A stretch of DNA of 64,000 nucleotides from Lachnospiraceae bacterium AF51-6-b8A (GCA_027682585.1 JAQCZH010000002.1:1-64000), one strand, 5' to 3'. Counted from the first letter of the stretch, positions 9,385 through 18,646 are shown. Translations and numbers: made by a program. Notes: generated from the letters alone by a model not told the origin.

Positions 9385-11202
9385 TTAAAGATCATTCAAA
9401 TCCATTACCTGAAGTTCTGGTAAGTTTTCCTGCTGCTCTTCTCTGTTCGCCGCATCTTCCCTGGCCTGCTGTTCTGCCTTGCGTCTCGCATAGGCCACCG
9501 CTGCCTCAACTGCCTCCAGAACGCCATCATTGGAGCCCTTGTTCTCAGCAGCCACAGAGATGCTCCCGGGATCCAAATTTGTCGTATCTCCGATATCGGG
9601 CAGTTCTTTGGTCTGTGCCGCTGATTCGCCTGCGGCATCCTCTTCCTCCCCGGCGGCCGCATCTCTGCCAAAGCGTGCAGAGACCTTAGCCAATCTGTCC
9701 TTACGTCCCTGTTCTACCTTGGCAAAAAGAGCGGCATCCTGGAGGTGATCTTCCTTCTGCTCCGCAACACTCTCGGCGTTTTCCCAGCTTTCCTCTGCCT
9801 GATCTCCCGCCTCCTTATCAGCACTCGCCTGTGCGTCTGTTTGCTCTTCTATACTCGAATCCGAGTCCGGTTTTGCCTGGTCTGAAAGATCCCTGTCCGG
9901 CTCTGTATCACTCTGCGTTTCCCCAGAATTTATATCTTGTTCTGCTTCTTCCTGATTGTCAGCGCCTGCTCCCGCCGGCTCTTCCTCACCGGCATACGAC
10001 CGTTCTGCCTCTGCCTCACCAGATACCATCTGATCTTCCTGCTCTGTCGGTTCGAATACGATCGTATCCTGCTCTAACGGGCTCTTCTCCTCTTCGTTAC
10101 CTTCCTTGGATTCTTCATTCGCACTCTCATCCGGTACTTTCGCATTGGTCTTCTTCCTATGGCGCAAAACTGTCATCAGAGAGGCCAGCAGCAAAAGCAA
10201 GAGAACGATCGGACCTGCAATTTTCGCCGCCAGAGGCAATGCCCGAATGCGATCTGAAAGAGAGTCCTTTGCGGCGGAAGTCTCCTCTGTCTTAGCCGGC
10301 TCCTGTGAATCCGGCGTCAGAGCGCTGTTAATATCCGCTACAGCCGTAAAGCTTCCGTTCCCCGGATCCAACCGAAACCATGAAGCATTGCCAGTCTGAT
10401 CCTGCCCGTAGGCGTACATATTGCCGGAAGCATCTGTATAGGTAGGATAGGTCGTCCCGTTTAACGTTAAAGTCGAACTTGTCAATCCACTAACCTGTTC
10501 CGCTGCCGTGAGAACCAGATATTGATTGGCATCGCCCAGTTGATAAAAGGGTTCCACTTTCCCGTCCTGACGATAAATAAAGAAATGTCCGTCTTCATTC
10601 AGCTTGTCGGACTCCTTAAGATAGACCAGTGTCATCTGCAGAGTCGAATTGGTCAGAACCTTATAATTGTAATTATTGATGGTCTGGCGGGTCTGACTGA
10701 AGCCAAAAGGCAAAGTCTGCCCCTGAAACTTCTCTGAAATCGTGTAATCCTTGCCATTATAATTAAGATCCGGCTCTGCCTGCCGCGTCTGCTGTTCTTG
10801 CTGGCGCTGATTCTCCTGGCTTTTGGATGAGACCCGCACAAACATGCTGCAGGCCGCAATAGAAGGATCTGCCGCAGTCACCTTAAGACCGGCAGCCCCC
10901 TGATCAATCGCGCGGAAGGTGATCGTCCCGGAGATTCCATTGAAGGTAATCTTATTTCCGGCCTTACTGTAACCCGCAGCATTGATCTGCTGGGGATCTA
11001 AAAGGGTATTGTCATAGGTTACTGTCAATGTATCTGACTCAGACGCGCGCACCTTAACCGTAATCACCTCCCCGGCCTTTGGACTGGAGTTGGATACATC
11101 GATATAGGTACTGCCCGCCGCATTCACGGAAGTCTCTCCTGTGAACACGGCAGCGGCGCTGACAGCCAGTACAATCGCGGCTTGTGCGGCTCTTCGTTTC
11201 AT
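9385..11202 (-). CDS. Secreted, membrane-anchored protein with cohesin-like N-domain
   Basis: A 605-residue protein of unknown function. A signal peptide (about 1-29, ending VNAA) is followed by a beta domain (about 30-125) that resembles cohesin or Ig-like folds, with SPKAGEVITVKV and FNGISGTITFRA. Next come a Gln-rich linker and a second extracellular domain (about 150-300). A membrane segment lies near 327-347, followed by the basic stop LRHRKK. The cytoplasmic tail of about 255 residues is extremely rich in Glu, Asp and Ala and ends in a helical EEQQENLPELQVMDLNDL. AAGGAG precedes the ATG. It lies between its own promoter at 11360-11388 and a hairpin before clpC. An envelope sensor or scaffold is possible but unproven. 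Confidence 0.65.
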   Translation of the reverse strand: MKRRAAQAAIVLAVSAAAVFTGETSVNAAGSTYIDVSNSSPKAGEVITVKVRASESDTLTVTYDNTLLDPQQINAAGYSKAGNKITFNGISGTITFRAIDQGAAGLKVTAADPSIAACSMFVRVSSKSQENQRQQEQQTRQAEPDLNYNGKDYTISEKFQGQTLPFGFSQTRQTINNYNYKVLTNSTLQMTLVYLKESDKLNEDGHFFIYRQDGKVEPFYQLGDANQYLVLTAAEQVSGLTSSTLTLNGTTYPTYTDASGNMYAYGQDQTGNASWFRLDPGNGSFTAVADINSALTPDSQEPAKTEETSAAKDSLSDRIRALPLAAKIAGPIVLLLLLLASLMTVLRHRKKTNAKVPDESANEESKEGNEEEKSPLEQDTIVFEPTEQEDQMVSGEAEAERSYAGEEEPAGAGADNQEEAEQDINSGETQSDTEPDRDLSDQAKPDSDSSIEEQTDAQASADKEAGDQAEESWENAESVAEQKEDHLQDAALFAKVEQGRKDRLAKVSARFGRDAAAGEEEDAAGESAAQTKELPDIGDTTNLDPGSISVAAENKGSNDGVLEAVEAAVAYARRKAEQQAREDAANREEQQENLPELQVMDLNDL

Positions 11203-11359
11203 GGTCTTCTCCTTAATAGGTTATAGAATACACGCTCCGCGAGGGTTCCATTGTCATGAGCAATCGAATACATGATACATGCCTGCGAACATTCCATCTA
11301 TTCCCATCTCATGAATCAAGGGCAAATCGCCCGGGCACCCTGGTGCCTTGTTCTACCAA

Positions 11360-11388
11360 ATTATAAGGAAATGCCTCTGTATCGTCAA
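11360..11388 (-). promoter_or_regulatory. Sigma-A promoter of the secreted-protein gene
   Basis: Minus-strand TTGACG (11383-11388), a 17-base spacer and TATAAT (11360-11365). Transcription would start near 11353 and leave a leader of about 150 bases containing the short hairpins GGCACC-AGG-GTGCC and GGGC-GATTT-GCCC. Confidence 0.75.
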
Positions 11389-11396
11389 ACGCATCT

Positions 11397-11621
11397 TCAT
11401 CGGCTGTGAGCGACCAAATAAGCGAAAATCCCCGTCTGCGTGAGCAGAAAAAAGCTGATCAGCTGCCAGATATTCATGCTGCTGATCTTCTGATCAAAAA
11501 TCCATAGACCGGTGCTGACAAGGACAAGTGACCAGAGAGCCGCCAGCAGTCCCAGGGCAATAAGCCTGTCACAATCCGATGTCGATTTTTGTTTCTGCCT
11601 TTTTCTTATTTTTGTATTCAT
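11397..11621 (-). CDS. Small two-segment membrane protein
   Basis: A 74-residue protein with a very basic N-terminus (NTKIRKRQKQK) and two hydrophobic segments, about residues 19-39 and 49-69. No family is recognised. ATG at 11621 has GAGG eight bases upstream, which is why it is preferred over an ATG at 11651. A perfect palindrome lies in its upstream region. It stands alone, so no role can be proposed from context. Confidence 0.55.
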   Translation of the reverse strand: MNTKIRKRQKQKSTSDCDRLIALGLLAALWSLVLVSTGLWIFDQKISSMNIWQLISFFLLTQTGIFAYLVAHSR

Positions 11622-11665
11622 ATCTGCCTCTTTTCGAATTTGTTGAGGCAAGTATAATCTGTTTT

Positions 11666-11685
11666 ATATACCATTAATGGTATAT
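11666..11685. promoter_or_regulatory. Perfect 20-base palindrome between divergent genes
   Basis: ATATACCATTAATGGTATAT is its own reverse complement over all 20 bases. It sits between the divergent starts at 11621 (minus) and 11777 (plus). On the minus strand it is just upstream of a TATACT hexamer, and on the plus strand it lies just before the TTGTAA box of the phosphofructokinase promoter. That position suits a dimeric repressor controlling either gene. The regulator is not identifiable. Confidence 0.5.
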
Positions 11686-11693
11686 TTATCCTC

Positions 11694-11722
11694 TTGTAAA
11701 TGCTCTTCTTTTTTTTTATGAT
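11694..11722 (+). promoter_or_regulatory. Promoter of the phosphofructokinase gene
   Basis: TTGTAA (11694-11699), a 17-base spacer ending in a T-run and TATGAT (11717-11722). Start of transcription would be near 11729, giving a leader of about 48 bases. Confidence 0.6.
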
Positions 11723-11776
11723 GAGGATCAATGAGGGGTAAATACGGATCCCCCTGCAGAAGAGAGAGGAAATCAC

Positions 11777-13012
11777 ATGAGAAATTGCATCATCGCCCAG
11801 TCCGGTGGACCTACTGTTGCCATCAACGCCAGTCTGGCAGGTCTGCTTGACGCCAACGCAAACGCGTCCTATTTCGACTGCTGCTACGGTGCCCTGAACG
11901 GGATCACCGGCATCTTAGATGATCGCCTCCTGAATCTGTCCCGAATGATGTCAGCCACTCCTGATTTCACGAACCGTCTGATTCACACGCCAGCCATGTA
12001 TCTTGGTTCCTGCCGCTACAAGCTGCCGGATCCTGACAGCGAAGAGGGCCAAAGGACCTGCGAACAGATCTTCCTTCTTTTCAAGAAGTATGACATCGAT
12101 TCTTTCTTCTATATTGGCGGCAACGATTCCATGGATACCGTGCTGAAGCTCTCCCGCTTCGCTGAGAAGATCGGTTCAGCAGTCAAGATCCTGGGAATCC
12201 CAAAGACCATCGATAACGACCTGGCGCATACAGATCACACACCCGGCTTTGGTTCGGCCGCCAAATACATTGCGACCTGTCTCAGAGAAATTGCCTGCGA
12301 TGCCTACATCTATGCCGTCAAGTCCGTCACCATTGTAGAGATTATGGGTCGCGACGCCGGTTGGCTGACCGCTGCCTCTGCCCTTGCCCGAACAGACCAT
12401 TCTCCTGCACCTCACCTGATCTATCTGCCCGAAGTCGCCTTCGATCTCCAGACCTGCATACAGGATACGAAGAAGCTGCTGGAAAGGGAAAACAACATCA
12501 TCATTGCGGTCTCGGAGGGAATCCATGACGCTGCGGGAAACTACCTGAGCGCCAGTCAGGCTGCCGCAGATAAATTCGGCCATGTCCAACTGTCCGGTAC
12601 CGGCAAGGCCTTAGAAACAGCTATGAGAGATCAGCTGCATGTCAAGGTCCGATCCATTGAGATCAATGTCCTCCAAAGAGCAGCCGCCCACTGCGCTTCT
12701 GCAATCGATCTGACGGAATCCCATGATCAGGGCGCCTATGCGCTGACAGCTTCCATGAAGGGCAAGAGCGGGCAGATGATGACCATTCATCGAACCGGAG
12801 AAGATAACTATCAGACTGCAATTTCATCTTTCCCCATCGCCCGGATTGCCAATGAAGTCAAATCTGTTCCCCGCTCCTGGATCAACGAAGCCGGCAATGA
12901 TGTCAGCCCAAAGATGCTTAATTATTTAGCTCCCCTGATCTGTGGTCAGCCTGCTCTTCCTTATAAAAACGGCCTGCCTGATTATCTGGACCTGTCGCAT
13001 CTGCGAGGTTGA
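11777..13012 (+). CDS. pfp: 6-phosphofructokinase, probably pyrophosphate-dependent
   Basis: A 411-residue enzyme of the phosphofructokinase family, phosphorylating fructose 6-phosphate in glycolysis. The N-terminal nucleotide or PPi loop is AQSGGPTVAINASL. GGND at 114-117 and PKTIDND at 142-148 are diagnostic: ATP enzymes have GGDGS and PGTIDND, whereas a Lys at position 143 marks PPi-using enzymes. The catalytic Asp is in TIDND and MGRDAGWL follows. The start is supported by AGAGG seven bases upstream. The gene is a single-gene unit on the plus strand and its stop lies only three bases from the stop of the convergent neighbour. Use of PPi rests on the motif. Confidence 0.87.
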   Translation: MRNCIIAQSGGPTVAINASLAGLLDANANASYFDCCYGALNGITGILDDRLLNLSRMMSATPDFTNRLIHTPAMYLGSCRYKLPDPDSEEGQRTCEQIFLLFKKYDIDSFFYIGGNDSMDTVLKLSRFAEKIGSAVKILGIPKTIDNDLAHTDHTPGFGSAAKYIATCLREIACDAYIYAVKSVTIVEIMGRDAGWLTAASALARTDHSPAPHLIYLPEVAFDLQTCIQDTKKLLERENNIIIAVSEGIHDAAGNYLSASQAAADKFGHVQLSGTGKALETAMRDQLHVKVRSIEINVLQRAAAHCASAIDLTESHDQGAYALTASMKGKSGQMMTIHRTGEDNYQTAISSFPIARIANEVKSVPRSWINEAGNDVSPKMLNYLAPLICGQPALPYKNGLPDYLDLSHLRG

Positions 13013-13015
13013 TCA

Positions 13016-13984
13016 TCAAATATGAAACCTTCTGTGCAACTCTGCCAGTGCCCTCCGGCCGCCCAGAAGCAAAGTCCCCAGGAACACCAAAACGGGAAGC
13101 AGAAAACTGATCTCTGACAAAAGCTCCTGTTCTGCCAGACCAAGCCAGTAGAAGACCATACCAAGAAATCCAAGAGGCAACATCAGAATCTGAACAATCA
13201 GATAACTCTCCCAGTTTCGGCGGTTAACCAGCATAAGGATCAGAAGAGATAATTCAATCAGCAGGACGGCAATGGGATAAGAATAGGTAAAGGACCACTG
13301 AAAAAGACCATATTGCAGATCTATGAGGAAAAGACTGACCAATCCCCCGAAAACGCCTCCGAAAATGCGCCGCATGTAGCCCAAATCCCGATAGAAAAGA
13401 TAGAGCATCCATGCCATAAAGAGAAGAGACTCCAGAACGGTCAGACTCCAACTGAAACTGTGATTGAAATAATGATCCATCAGAAGTGACAGCGAACTGA
13501 CAAGCAAAGCAGCGAAGACAAGAGCGCGCAGAACGATTGCATACTTCCGCTGGCGGATAACAACATTCGGATAAGCGATCAGCCCTCCCTCCCTTCTCTC
13601 CCGGCGCCGCTCCAGTTTGTGCTCAGCCATACGAAGCTGTCCTCTGCTCATAAGGCTGTTCTCTTTGGCCTGCTGTCTGAACTCCCCTTGAACTTGTTTC
13701 AGACGTTTCTTAGCCGCTTTCGCATCGATCTCGTGATCAGCCCTCTCCTCCCGGATCGTCTGTATCTTTCTGTCTCTCTGCTTGCAGGCAGTCTCCAGTT
13801 CCTCCCTCTTCTTCCTTAATTTCGCTTCCTGTCCGTCAAGTTTCTTTTCATCCTCCTGAAGCAGGCGGATACGGGCTTTGTCAAGTAAATCCTTCTCCTC
13901 CACCGAATGAAGGACATTGCGGCAGAGCGGGCAGTACTCTACTTCATCTAAAATCTTAATGGAACATTTCTTACAGTATTTCAT
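13016..13984 (-). CDS. Zinc-ribbon, coiled-coil membrane protein (DUF6320-like)
   Basis: A 322-residue protein. An N-terminal zinc ribbon (Cys4, Cys7, Cys18, Cys21) is followed by a charged coiled coil (about 35-130) and six or more membrane segments (about 145-310). The layout resembles proteins named DUF6320 in Clostridia, which I associate with neighbouring acetyltransferase-like genes. It overlaps the upstream acyltransferase stop by four bases (ATGA), a sign of translational coupling. The pair may act together at the membrane on an acylated or exported product, but this is inference only. Confidence 0.6.
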   Translation of the reverse strand: MKYCKKCSIKILDEVEYCPLCRNVLHSVEEKDLLDKARIRLLQEDEKKLDGQEAKLRKKREELETACKQRDRKIQTIREERADHEIDAKAAKKRLKQVQGEFRQQAKENSLMSRGQLRMAEHKLERRRERREGGLIAYPNVVIRQRKYAIVLRALVFAALLVSSLSLLMDHYFNHSFSWSLTVLESLLFMAWMLYLFYRDLGYMRRIFGGVFGGLVSLFLIDLQYGLFQWSFTYSYPIAVLLIELSLLILMLVNRRNWESYLIVQILMLPLGFLGMVFYWLGLAEQELLSEISFLLPVLVFLGTLLLGGRRALAELHRRFHI

Positions 13985-15255
13985 TCATTTACCCCATTGC
14001 ACTCCAATGTAACATGAACGCCATCACGGGCAATCTGCCGAAAAATCTCCCTCTGAATCCCTGTCCCCTCCCACTGGCTGGTAACAGAGAAAACCAGTGT
14101 ATCCTGGTAAGAAGTAATCGTAGCCTTCAGTCCCTGCCCCCTGGAAAAAGCCAGAAAGCAGTGGAAAGCGCGAATATAGGGACGATACTTCTCTTCGACC
14201 GCAATATTCCCAATGTTCGTAATTGTCGTAGTGTTGGCTGCCGCCGTTCGATTGTAAACGAAACGCATAGCCAGATTTTTCAGGGGCAGGGGAACCGCAC
14301 GGGCCGCCAGATAGTCCTGATTGGAAACGTTGTATGAGAAGATCGCTTCCAGATTCTCCCTGTTGATCTGACTGCGCAGACTCTCATGGACAATTACCGC
14401 AATTTCCGCGAAGCTATAATCTTCTTTCTGCGGGAGGAACTCCGCTGAAACCATAACAAAAAAATTCTTGGTCGTCTCCGACGCGAAAAAAGGACGCAGA
14501 TCCACCGGAACAGCTACACGAAGAGGTCTGCCGCTCTTAACCAGGCGATGATAGTCCTCACAAAAAACCGCCCGGATATATGTGGCAATCAGGTACTCGT
14601 TGATAGATACTCCGTATCTCTGCCTGGCCACTTCTTTAAGTTCAGACACTGACATATATCCATGAAAGATCCCCATAGCATTGGCTGGCAGTCTGCGTCC
14701 CCGGATCAGGTAAGCCTTGCCCGACTTGTATTGATTCTTATGAGCCCTGCGATAATTGCGAAGAAACGCATCCTCACGATCCAAAGAGGTCTCCGCCGAA
14801 AGTCCGTCTCCTTCTCTTCGAAGATCCTTGTGGACCAGGCGCAAATACTGGTAGACAATCTCTCTCAGGAACCCAACGCCTCCCATTCCGTCTGCCAGCG
14901 CATGAAAAACCTCCAGATTGATCCTGTCTCGAAAATAAGTTACTCGAAAGAGATAGGAGTTGTTGCGGCTGGTGTGGATCAGCCGGCAGGGATAGGTGTG
15001 TTCTTCTTTGACGCGCGGAGCAGGCTTGTGATTTTCCTCCAGATAATACCAGAATACACCGCTTCGAAGGCGAACGTGAAAACCCGGGAATCTGGGTGTC
15101 ACCGAATCGACTGCCTCCTGCAGCATCTTTGCGTCAACAATTTCTTTCAGGCAGCAGGAAATCCGATAGGTATTGGTCATCTGATCACTGGCAATCACCG
15201 GGAAAATATTTGCCGTATTATCCAATTTCTCCCAGGAACGTTCTCTTTTTGCCAT
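13981..15255 (-). CDS. Condensation-type acyltransferase (alcohol acetyltransferase-like)
   Basis: A 424-residue protein of the CoA-dependent acyltransferase superfamily that includes chloramphenicol acetyltransferase, condensation domains and PapA. The catalytic HxxxDG motif is HALADG, with His118 and Asp122. A second landmark is the region around VAVPVDLRPFF, which matches the DFG-like bridging segment. It has no signal peptide and no carrier domain. Such proteins transfer an acyl group to a hydroxyl or amine acceptor; substrates here are unknown. It is coupled to the following zinc-ribbon membrane protein, forming a two-gene unit. Confidence 0.7.
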   Translation of the reverse strand: MAKRERSWEKLDNTANIFPVIASDQMTNTYRISCCLKEIVDAKMLQEAVDSVTPRFPGFHVRLRSGVFWYYLEENHKPAPRVKEEHTYPCRLIHTSRNNSYLFRVTYFRDRINLEVFHALADGMGGVGFLREIVYQYLRLVHKDLRREGDGLSAETSLDREDAFLRNYRRAHKNQYKSGKAYLIRGRRLPANAMGIFHGYMSVSELKEVARQRYGVSINEYLIATYIRAVFCEDYHRLVKSGRPLRVAVPVDLRPFFASETTKNFFVMVSAEFLPQKEDYSFAEIAVIVHESLRSQINRENLEAIFSYNVSNQDYLAARAVPLPLKNLAMRFVYNRTAAANTTTITNIGNIAVEEKYRPYIRAFHCFLAFSRGQGLKATITSYQDTLVFSVTSQWEGTGIQREIFRQIARDGVHVTLECNGVNE

Positions 15256-15319
15256 GACTGCTTCCTCTTCCCTGCCGTAATACCATCTGACGCTGTAAGC
15301 ATTATTTTAACAGATATTG

Positions 15320-15349
15320 AAAAATCCCGCCCCCAAAGGGAGACGGGAT
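15320..15349 (-). terminator. Rho-independent terminator of the purine permease gene
   Basis: Minus-strand ATCCCGTC and GGCGGGAT arms with a TCCCTTTG loop, followed by TTTTTC. It lies 58 bases after the permease stop and before the promoter region of the acyltransferase gene. Confidence 0.85.
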
Positions 15350-15406
15350 CTGACGGACAAACTCTCTTCCTCCAAATCGACAAAGCATCCGATTCAGAGC
15401 GGGCAT

Positions 15407-16768
15407 TTACATAAATCCGTACTTGAGAATAAAAAGCAGACAGAGAATATACATGAGAGGAGTAATCTTCCTGGCTTTGCCGCAGACCAGATTGAGAATC
15501 ACATAGGAGATGACACCGACGGCAATGCCCTCGGAAATGGAATACATCAGGGGCATAGCGATCATGCACAAATAAGCAGGCACGGCCTCAGTCAGATCGC
15601 TGAAGTCAATCTCGATCACAGACTCAATCATAAGAAAACCGATATAGATCAGAGCCGGTGCCGTTGCGAAACTGGGAATAGTCGTAAAAACAGGAGCAAA
15701 AACAATGGATACCAGAAAGAGAAGGGCTGTCACAACAGAAGCCAGTCCGGTGCGGGCTCCCTCAGCGAAACCGGCAGAAGATTCAACGAAGGTTGTAGTG
15801 GTTGAAGTACCCAGAACAGCTCCGACAGAGGTCGCAATCGCGTCTGCAGTCAGAACCTGCTTAATGCGGGGGAGTTTTCCCTCCTTATCCAGCATGCCGG
15901 CCTTGTTGGCACAGCCGACAACCGTTCCCAGCGTATCAAAGACATCGACAAAAAGGAAGGCAAAGATGACAACTGCGAAATCCAACGGTTTAAAGCTTAT
16001 TCCCTGCATGTCAAAGGCCTTGCCGAAAGTCAGGCCAATGGCCGTAATGTCAAAGCTGGAATAAGAGGGAATCAGAGAATAAAATCCCTTGGCGGCGTCT
16101 ACCGTATAGATCCCGGTCAACTGGCAGATAATACCGATGATCCAGGTGGCAAAGATGCCGATCAGAAGAGATCCTTTCACCTTCTTGATCGCGAGAATAA
16201 AGATAATCATCAGGCCGATCAGGGTCAGAAGAGCCGAAATGCCAATTGTATGAAAATCAACATCATGAAAATTTACAATGCTTACCAGATTGGAATCATC
16301 ATTGACAACAACCTTGCCGTTCTGGAAACCGATAAAGGCGATAAAAAGTCCAATCCCTGCAGATACTCCCTTCTTCAAGGTCACTGGAATGGCATTGAAG
16401 ATAGCTTCCCGAATATTGGTCAAAGACAGCACAATAAAGATCAGGCCCTCAACGAAGACAGCCAAAAGAGCAAGGTGCCAGGAATATCCCATCTTACCGC
16501 ATACAGTGTATGCGAAGTAGGCATTTAATCCCAGACCTGAGGCCAGCGCGAAGGGATAGTTGGCAAAAAGAGCCATAACCATCGTGCCGACAAAGGCAGA
16601 CAGGGCAGTCGCCATCAAAACCGCGTTGGCATCCATGCCTGCCGCGGAGAGGATGGAGGGGTTGACGGCCAGGATATAAGCCATGGTCATAAAGGTGGTA
16701 ATTCCTCCCAGCACCTCCGTCCTCACTGTTGTGTGGTTATCCTTGAGTTTAAACAGTTTTTCTAACAT
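15407..16768 (-). CDS. NCS2-family purine permease
   Basis: A 453-residue transporter with about 12 to 14 membrane segments. The N-terminus EVLGGITTFMTMAYILAVNP, then GMDANAVLMATALSAFVGT, the block DVFDTLGTVVGCANKAGML and later SSAGFAEGARTGLASVV place it in the AzgA/PbuG/PbuO branch of NCS2, which imports hypoxanthine, guanine or adenine with protons. ATG at 16768 follows AAAGGAGG. An in-frame extension to 16999 would read through the promoter and hairpins and is rejected. The gene is monocistronic, with its own promoter, a 195-base structured leader and a terminator. No classic purine riboswitch motif is visible in that leader. Confidence 0.87.
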   Translation of the reverse strand: MLEKLFKLKDNHTTVRTEVLGGITTFMTMAYILAVNPSILSAAGMDANAVLMATALSAFVGTMVMALFANYPFALASGLGLNAYFAYTVCGKMGYSWHLALLAVFVEGLIFIVLSLTNIREAIFNAIPVTLKKGVSAGIGLFIAFIGFQNGKVVVNDDSNLVSIVNFHDVDFHTIGISALLTLIGLMIIFILAIKKVKGSLLIGIFATWIIGIICQLTGIYTVDAAKGFYSLIPSYSSFDITAIGLTFGKAFDMQGISFKPLDFAVVIFAFLFVDVFDTLGTVVGCANKAGMLDKEGKLPRIKQVLTADAIATSVGAVLGTSTTTTFVESSAGFAEGARTGLASVVTALLFLVSIVFAPVFTTIPSFATAPALIYIGFLMIESVIEIDFSDLTEAVPAYLCMIAMPLMYSISEGIAVGVISYVILNLVCGKARKITPLMYILCLLFILKYGFM

Positions 16769-16799
16769 CCTTTGATTCTCCTCCTTTGGGTATACTATG

Positions 16800-16960
16800 T
16801 CCCCGGTTCTGTCCGGAGTTGCAGAGAGGGCTCCGATGTCAAGATCCCTGTCCACGTCATGAGAACAGCCCGGCCGGCAATGGATGTACACGGAGTGTAC
16901 ATCCATTGCCATGAATGAAGAAGGCACCTTATTCATAGCGAACAAGATGCCTTCGTAATG
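16800..16960 (-). promoter_or_regulatory. Structured 5' leader of the purine permease gene
   Basis: The transcript from 16963 to 16768 contains two strong hairpins. One is a perfect 15-pair stem with a five-base loop at 16876-16910 (arm GGCAATGGATGTACA). The other is an 11-pair stem with one mismatch near 16919-16953 (arm GAAGGCATCTT). Neither is followed by a T-run. The conserved loops of purine riboswitches are not seen, so this may be another RNA control element or an RNA-stability structure. Confidence 0.5.
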
Positions 16961-16969
16961 AACGAGTCT

Positions 16970-16999
16970 ATTATAGAACATGGCTGGCAGACCCGACAA
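16970..16999 (-). promoter_or_regulatory. Promoter of the purine permease gene
   Basis: Minus-strand TTGTCG (16994-16999), an 18-base spacer and a consensus TATAAT (16970-16975), just after the pyrG stop at 17039. Confidence 0.7.
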
Positions 17000-17038
17000 G
17001 ATGAATTTAATAAATTATTTATATTTTGTTCGATTCTG

Positions 17039-18646
17039 TCAGTCTCCCAAACTGGCCTTGATAAAACTGGCAAAGAGAGGATGCGGCTTATTGGGACGGG
17101 ACTTGAACTCCGGGTGAAACTGTACGCCTACATGGAATTTCCTGCTGTCATCCTCAACCGCCTCAACAATCAGGCCATCCGGAGAAGTGCCACATATGGT
17201 CAGCCCCGCCTCCTGTAGAGTATCGCGGTATTTATTGTTGAACTCAAATCTGTGGCGGTGACGCTCCTGAATCAGATCCTGCCCATAGGCTCTCTTGAGA
17301 ACGCTTCCCTCTGCAATCTTACAGGGATAAGCTCCCAGGCGCATCGTGCCGCCTTTGCGGACAATGTGCATCTGCTCTTCCATCAAATCAATGACATTGT
17401 TCTTGCCGTTCTCATTAAACTCTCCAGAATTGGCGTCTGAAATCCCCGCCACATTTCTGGCATACTCAATAACGCTGATCTGCATTCCCAGACAAATACC
17501 AAAGTAGGGAATATTGTTCTCGCGGGCATAACGGCAAGTCTGTACCATGCCTTCAATTCCCCGCTCGCCAAAACCGCCGGGCACCAAGATTCCTGAAACG
17601 CCTGCGAAGATTTCGCCAGCATTATCTTTCGTCACTTCCTCCGTATTGATCCACTTGACCTCAACCTCGGCGTCATTGGCATAACCGCCATGATAGAGCG
17701 CCTCGCGAATCGACAGATAAGCGTCATGAAGGGCTACATACTTGCCGGCGATGGCAATCGTCGTCTTCTTCCTGGGATGCTTCACCAGATCGACCATCTG
17801 GCTCCAGGCATGCAGCTTCTCATTGTCTTCTGACAGGGTGTTGTCCAGTCCCAGCTGCCGGCAGACTGCCTGATCCAAACCATTGCGGTGCAGCATCAGA
17901 GGCGCCTCATAGAGACAGTCCATAGTGGAATTCTCCACGACACAATCTTTAGGAACATTAGAAAACATGGCGATCTTGCCAATGATGTCCTCTGTCATGG
18001 GACGATCCGCGCGGCAGACAATCACGTTGGGATTAATGCCGATCCCCCGCAGTTCCTTGACAGAGTGCTGGGTAGGCTTTGATTTCAATTCATCTGATCC
18101 GGACAGGAAGGGAACCAGGGTCACGTGGATAAAGAGACAGTTCTTCGGTCCCTTCTCCAGAGAAATCTGACGAATGGCCTCAAGGAAAGGCTGAGACTCA
18201 ATATCTCCGATGGTTCCGCCGATCTCGGTAATCAGGACATCCGCCTTGGTCGTCTCCGCACCCATATAGATGAAATTCTTAATCTCGTCCGTAATATGGG
18301 GAATAATCTGCACCGTCTTCCCCAGATAACCGCCTTCACGCTCCCGATTCAAGACATTCCAGTAGGTTCTTCCGGAAGTCAGATTGGAGTACTTATTCAG
18401 ATTTTCATCAATAAAGCGCTCATAGTGCCCCAGATCCAAATCCGTCTCAGCACCGTCTTCGGTAACATAGACTTCTCCATGCTGAAAAGGGCTCATGGTT
18501 CCCGGATCTATGTTCATGTAGGGATCCAGCTTCTGAGACGCCACCTTATAGCCGCGCATCTTGAGCAGGCGTCCCAGAGAAGCTGCGGTAATTCCCTTGC
18601 CGAGGCCGGAGACAACACCGCCTGTCACAAATACATGCTTGGTCAT
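17039..18646 (-). CDS. pyrG: CTP synthase
   Basis: A 535-residue enzyme that aminates UTP to CTP using glutamine and ATP. The N-terminal synthetase domain begins [17 protein letters not shown] and contains [19 protein letters not shown]. The C-terminal class I glutaminase domain has [10 protein letters not shown] with the nucleophilic Cys, and a terminal His-Glu (FHPEFKSRP). ATG at 18646 follows AAGGAT and lies four bases after the yajC stop, so the two are one transcript. A 67-residue in-frame extension upstream lies within yajC and is not used. Confidence 0.96.
   Translation of the reverse strand: MTKHVFVTGGVVSGLGKGITAASLGRLLKMRGYKVASQKLDPYMNIDPGTMSPFQHGEVYVTEDGAETDLDLGHYERFIDENLNKYSNLTSGRTYWNVLNREREGGYLGKTVQIIPHITDEIKNFIYMGAETTKADVLITEIGGTIGDIESQPFLEAIRQISLEKGPKNCLFIHVTLVPFLSGSDELKSKPTQHSVKELRGIGINPNVIVCRADRPMTEDIIGKIAMFSNVPKDCVVENSTMDCLYEAPLMLHRNGLDQAVCRQLGLDNTLSEDNEKLHAWSQMVDLVKHPRKKTTIAIAGKYVALHDAYLSIREALYHGGYANDAEVEVKWINTEEVTKDNAGEIFAGVSGILVPGGFGERGIEGMVQTCRYARENNIPYFGICLGMQISVIEYARNVAGISDANSGEFNENGKNNVIDLMEEQMHIVRKGGTMRLGAYPCKIAEGSVLKRAYGQDLIQERHRHRFEFNNKYRDTLQEAGLTICGTSPDGLIVEAVEDDSRKFHVGVQFHPEFKSRPNKPHPLFASFIKASLGD

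Noticed and set aside
14662..15414. 250-codon frame antisense to the acyltransferase gene
   Set aside because: It is a shadow frame; the minus-strand gene has clear motifs and coupling to its neighbour.
16769..16999. 77-codon N-terminal extension of the purine permease
   Set aside because: It reads through the promoter and two leader hairpins. The ATG at 16768 has a strong ribosome site and matches the family start.
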